Assembly (NCBI RefSeq): GCF_003194085.1
Contig: NZ_CP023994.1
Coordinates: 372,001 to 436,000 of the forward strand
Direction: 5' to 3'
DNA length: 64,000 bases
Origin: Aurantimicrobium photophilum
GTDB taxonomy: Bacteria > Actinomycetota > Actinomycetes > Actinomycetales > Microbacteriaceae
Under the pieces are notes generated by a model. That model made no database searches and was not told the origin of the DNA. It saw nothing but the letters and a program-made list of their open reading frames with translations. Position 1 is the first letter of the stretch. Every line of letters begins with the position of its first letter. Shown one piece after another: positions 61,618 to 64,000 of the stretch. Both the position numbers and the translations under genes were made by a program.

Positions 61618-63390
61618 ATGTCTGAGAACTCGATCAATGAAACCCCCGCTGCAGAAGCAGCACCCCGCAAGCGCACTTCTCGTCGCGCAACCGTGACCGC
61701 TCCCGTGGCATCTGCTGACGCAGTGTCCGGTGCAGTCTCAGTAAGTGCTTCAAACCACGTGAACTCAAGTGACGCTGGCGTTCCTGCGCTGGCACCTGCT
61801 CTCCAGGCCAGCGCTGAGGAAGCACCACGTCGTGGACGTGGACGCCCAGCCAAGAAGACTGTCGACGCTACTGCTGAAGCTCCCGCAACCGAATCTGCTG
61901 CACCAGCAGAAGCTGGCGAAGCAGGTCCACGTCGTGGACGTGGCCGCGGTCGCAACGCCGAAGCCGCTGAAAGTAACGGCGACGCAGAGAACAACAACTC
62001 TTCTGAGGGTGCAGCTGAGGGCGACAACGCCGAAGGTGATCGCCCCAGCCGTAACCGCAACCGCAACCGCAACCGTCGCGACCGTAACGATCGCACCGAA
62101 GGCGACAATGGAAGCCGTAACAACGGCCCCGAGTCCGAAGGCGAAGAGCGCTTCGACCGTAATGACCGCAACAACCGCAACAACCGTCAGCGTGACCGCC
62201 GTCGCGGTGGCCGGATGGGTGACGAAGTTGAACCAGAAATTCTTGAAGACGACGTCCTGATTCCTATCGCAGGTATCTTGGACGTTCTCGACAACTACGC
62301 CTTCGTGCGCACTTCCGGCTACCTTCCCGGAAACAACGACGTCTATGTCTCGCTCGGCCAAGTTAAGAAGTACAACCTGCGCAAGGGTGACGCTGTCATT
62401 GGTTCTATCAAGCAGCCACGCGATGGTGAGGGCTTCGGCCGTCAGAAGTACAACGCACTGGTCAAGATTGACTCCATCAATGGTCAGACCATTGAAGAAG
62501 CAGCAACCCGCGTCGACTTCCAGTCCTTGACTCCTCTCTACCCACAGGAGCGTCTGCGTCTAGAGACCGAGTCCTCCAAGATCACTGGTCGCATCATTGA
62601 CCTGGTTTCGCCCATTGGTAAGGGTCAGCGTGGTCTGATTGTTGCACCGCCCAAGGCTGGCAAGACCATCGTCATGCAGCAGATTGCGAACGCCATTGCC
62701 CAGAACAACCCTGAGGTTCACCTCATGGTTGTTCTCGTCGACGAGCGTCCCGAAGAAGTGACCGACATGGAGCGCACCGTCAAGGGTGAAGTTATTGCTT
62801 CCACATTTGACCGCCCTGCAGAAGATCACACCATGGTGGCAGAGCTCGCTATCGAGCGCGCAAAGCGCCTCGTCGAGCTCGGCCAGGATGTTGTTGTTCT
62901 CCTCGACTCCATCACTCGCCTCGGACGCGCATACAACCTGGCAGCGCCTGCTTCCGGTCGTATTCTCTCCGGTGGTGTTGATGCAGCTGCGCTTTACCCA
63001 CCCAAGAAGTTCTTTGGTGCCGCTCGCAACATTGAGAACGGTGGCTCACTGACCATCATCGCTTCGGCACTGGTTGAGACCGGTTCGAAGATGGATGAAG
63101 TCATCTTCGAAGAGTTCAAGGGGACCGGAAACATGGAGCTTCGCCTGTCGCGTTCACTCGCAGACAAGCGCATCTTCCCTGCTGTTGACGTCAACGCGTC
63201 GGGTACTCGCCGCGAAGAAATGTTGATGGGGCCTGACGAAGTCAAGGTCACTTGGAAGCTTCGCCGCGCTCTTGCTGGTCTTGACCAGCAGCAGGCGCTG
63301 GAAAGTGTTGTGGGCAAGCTCAAGGAGACTGCAACCAACGTTGAGTTCCTCATGTTGATGCAGAAGTCCAACGCTTCCAAGGAGGACTAA
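61618..63390 (+). CDS. rho: Transcription termination factor Rho
   Basis: 590 residues. Residues 1 to about 200 are a low-complexity insertion, Ala/Glu-rich and then Arg/Asn-rich (RNRNRNRNRRDRNDR around 142-156), found in actinobacterial Rho and thought to add RNA contacts. The cold-shock-like RNA domain (about 215-300, GILDVLDNYAFVRTSGYLPG) and the RecA-type ATPase follow, with Walker A APPKAGKTIVMQ, VDERPEEVTDM and the R loop LSGGVDAAAL. TAAGGAG precedes the ATG. prfA follows after 3 bp. Confidence 0.96.
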   Translation: MSENSINETPAAEAAPRKRTSRRATVTAPVASADAVSGAVSVSASNHVNSSDAGVPALAPALQASAEEAPRRGRGRPAKKTVDATAEAPATESAAPAEAGEAGPRRGRGRGRNAEAAESNGDAENNNSSEGAAEGDNAEGDRPSRNRNRNRNRRDRNDRTEGDNGSRNNGPESEGEERFDRNDRNNRNNRQRDRRRGGRMGDEVEPEILEDDVLIPIAGILDVLDNYAFVRTSGYLPGNNDVYVSLGQVKKYNLRKGDAVIGSIKQPRDGEGFGRQKYNALVKIDSINGQTIEEAATRVDFQSLTPLYPQERLRLETESSKITGRIIDLVSPIGKGQRGLIVAPPKAGKTIVMQQIANAIAQNNPEVHLMVVLVDERPEEVTDMERTVKGEVIASTFDRPAEDHTMVAELAIERAKRLVELGQDVVVLLDSITRLGRAYNLAAPASGRILSGGVDAAALYPPKKFFGAARNIENGGSLTIIASALVETGSKMDEVIFEEFKGTGNMELRLSRSLADKRIFPAVDVNASGTRREEMLMGPDEVKVTWKLRRALAGLDQQQALESVVGKLKETATNVEFLMLMQKSNASKED

Positions 63391-63393
63391 CCC

Positions 63394-64000
63394 GTGCTTT
63401 CTTCTGTACAAGGCCTTCTCGCCGAGTACGAAGAGCTGCAGGTTCAGCTCTCCGACCCGGCCGTGCACGCTGACGCTGCACGCTCGAAGAAGCTCAACCG
63501 CCGTTATGCCGAACTCAGCCAGATCAAGACTGCATATGAGCAGTTGAACGCTCTGGAAGAGGACTTGGCTGCAGCTAAGGAACTTGCTAAGGAAGACGAA
63601 GCATTCGCTGCTGAGATTCCCGCACTCGAGGAAGCAATTCCAGGAGCTCAGGAGAAGCTGCGCCGTTTACTCATTCCTCGTGACCCCGATGATGGCCGTG
63701 ACGTGATCATGGAAATCAAGGGTGGTGAAGGTGGCGCTGAAAGCCAGCTCTTCGTAGCTGACCTTCTGCGTATGTATCTCCACTACGCCGAGTCCAAGGG
63801 CTGGAAGACAGAAGTTCTGGATAAGACCGAGTCCGACCTTGGTGGCTACAAGGACGTTCAAGTTGCCATCAAGGGCAACTCGAACGACCCAGCACAGGGT
63901 GTCTGGGCTCACCTGAAATATGAAGGTGGTGTGCACCGCGTTCAGCGCGTTCCCGCAACCGAGTCTCAGGGCCGTATTCACACCTCTGCTGCCGGTGTCC
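63394..64000 (+). CDS. prfA: Peptide chain release factor 1, N-terminal part
   Basis: GTG at 63394, with AAGGAGGA 9-10 nt upstream at the end of rho, opens a frame that runs off the window after 202 codons. A helical domain 1 ([30 protein letters not shown]) precedes [21 protein letters not shown] and [23 protein letters not shown], the RF1 core just before the GGQ loop, which is outside. The anticodon-like PxT motif is also not reached, so RF1 rather than RF2 is judged from the rho-prfA gene order and the N-terminus. Confidence 0.92.
   Translation, partial: MLSSVQGLLAEYEELQVQLSDPAVHADAARSKKLNRRYAELSQIKTAYEQLNALEEDLAAAKELAKEDEAFAAEIPALEEAIPGAQEKLRRLLIPRDPDDGRDVIMEIKGGEGGAESQLFVADLLRMYLHYAESKGWKTEVLDKTESDLGGYKDVQVAIKGNSNDPAQGVWAHLKYEGGVHRVQRVPATESQGRIHTSAAGV

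Noticed and set aside
61587-62183. 198-codon Arg/Leu/Ser-rich frame opposite rho
   Set aside because: Low-complexity shadow of the Arg/Asn-rich part of Rho.
62041-62190. Short tandem hexamer-like repeats resembling a CRISPR or satellite
   Set aside because: They code for the Arg-Asn dipeptide repeats of Rho in frame, with no spacers; no CRISPR array was seen anywhere in the window.

Overview
The window reads as a chromosome segment of a compact, moderate-GC Actinomycetota, most likely a freshwater-type Microbacteriaceae such as the Aurantimicrobium/Rhodoluna group. The phylum call rests on a WhiB1-type regulator, a SigR/RsrA redox sigma pair, a Kgd-type oxoglutarate dehydrogenase with its own acyltransferase domain, a PdtaS-type histidine kinase and a Rho with a long Arg/Asn-rich insertion. 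The genus-level guess is inference. Genes are densely packed with 1-8 bp overlaps. Many starts are leaderless: a TANNNT hexamer, mostly TAGGCT, TAGAAT or TAACCT, lies 6-9 nt before the start codon.

Layout. 1-8.3 kb: end of a MinD/ParA-type ATPase, NYN protein, esterase, PdtaS-like kinase, two CNNM/CBS membrane proteins, NnrD and a GT87-like membrane protein. 8.3-13.8 kb: metX, a crotonase, a small DUF3467/antitoxin/PemK operon, metY with an SD-masking leader, and an acyltransferase. 13.8-18 kb: K+ channel, ung, GNAT, whiB1, small proteins, an XRE regulator and bcp. 18-24.8 kb: rfbB, an rfbC-rfbD fusion, galE, rsgA, aroA and the sigH-rsrA pair, whose SigR-type promoter lies inside the start of aroA. 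24.8-26.3 kb: an intact IS30-family element that split an inverted repeat. 26.3-30 kb: kgd.

30.2-51.7 kb is a surface-polysaccharide locus. It holds an OafA-like acyltransferase, a DUF2142 membrane protein, a GT2+DUF2304 pair, an ABC half-transporter, three paralogous glycosyltransferases and further GT4/GT2 enzymes. It also holds a Wlb/Wbp-like trio for a 3-acetamido sugar, a secreted FG-GAP repeat protein, a lipoprotein, rfbA, and a Wzm/Wzt exporter. rfbA complements the rfbB/rfbCD genes 27 kb away, so dTDP-rhamnose can be made from the window as a whole.

51.7-53.8 kb is the most unusual stretch. Three IS481-like elements (two 363-bp non-autonomous copies around one 1316-bp copy whose transposase has an in-frame TGA) are stacked head to tail beside tRNA-Arg(CCG). 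Each is bounded by the same 16-bp repeat, CAAGTGCCCTCGAGAG, which is the 3' end of the tRNA gene plus 4 bp. The elements seem to enter one tRNA site repeatedly and rebuild it each time.

53.9-64 kb is conserved: argS, then lysA-hom-thrC-thrB behind a structured leader, a GT2 on the opposite strand, rho and the start of prfA.
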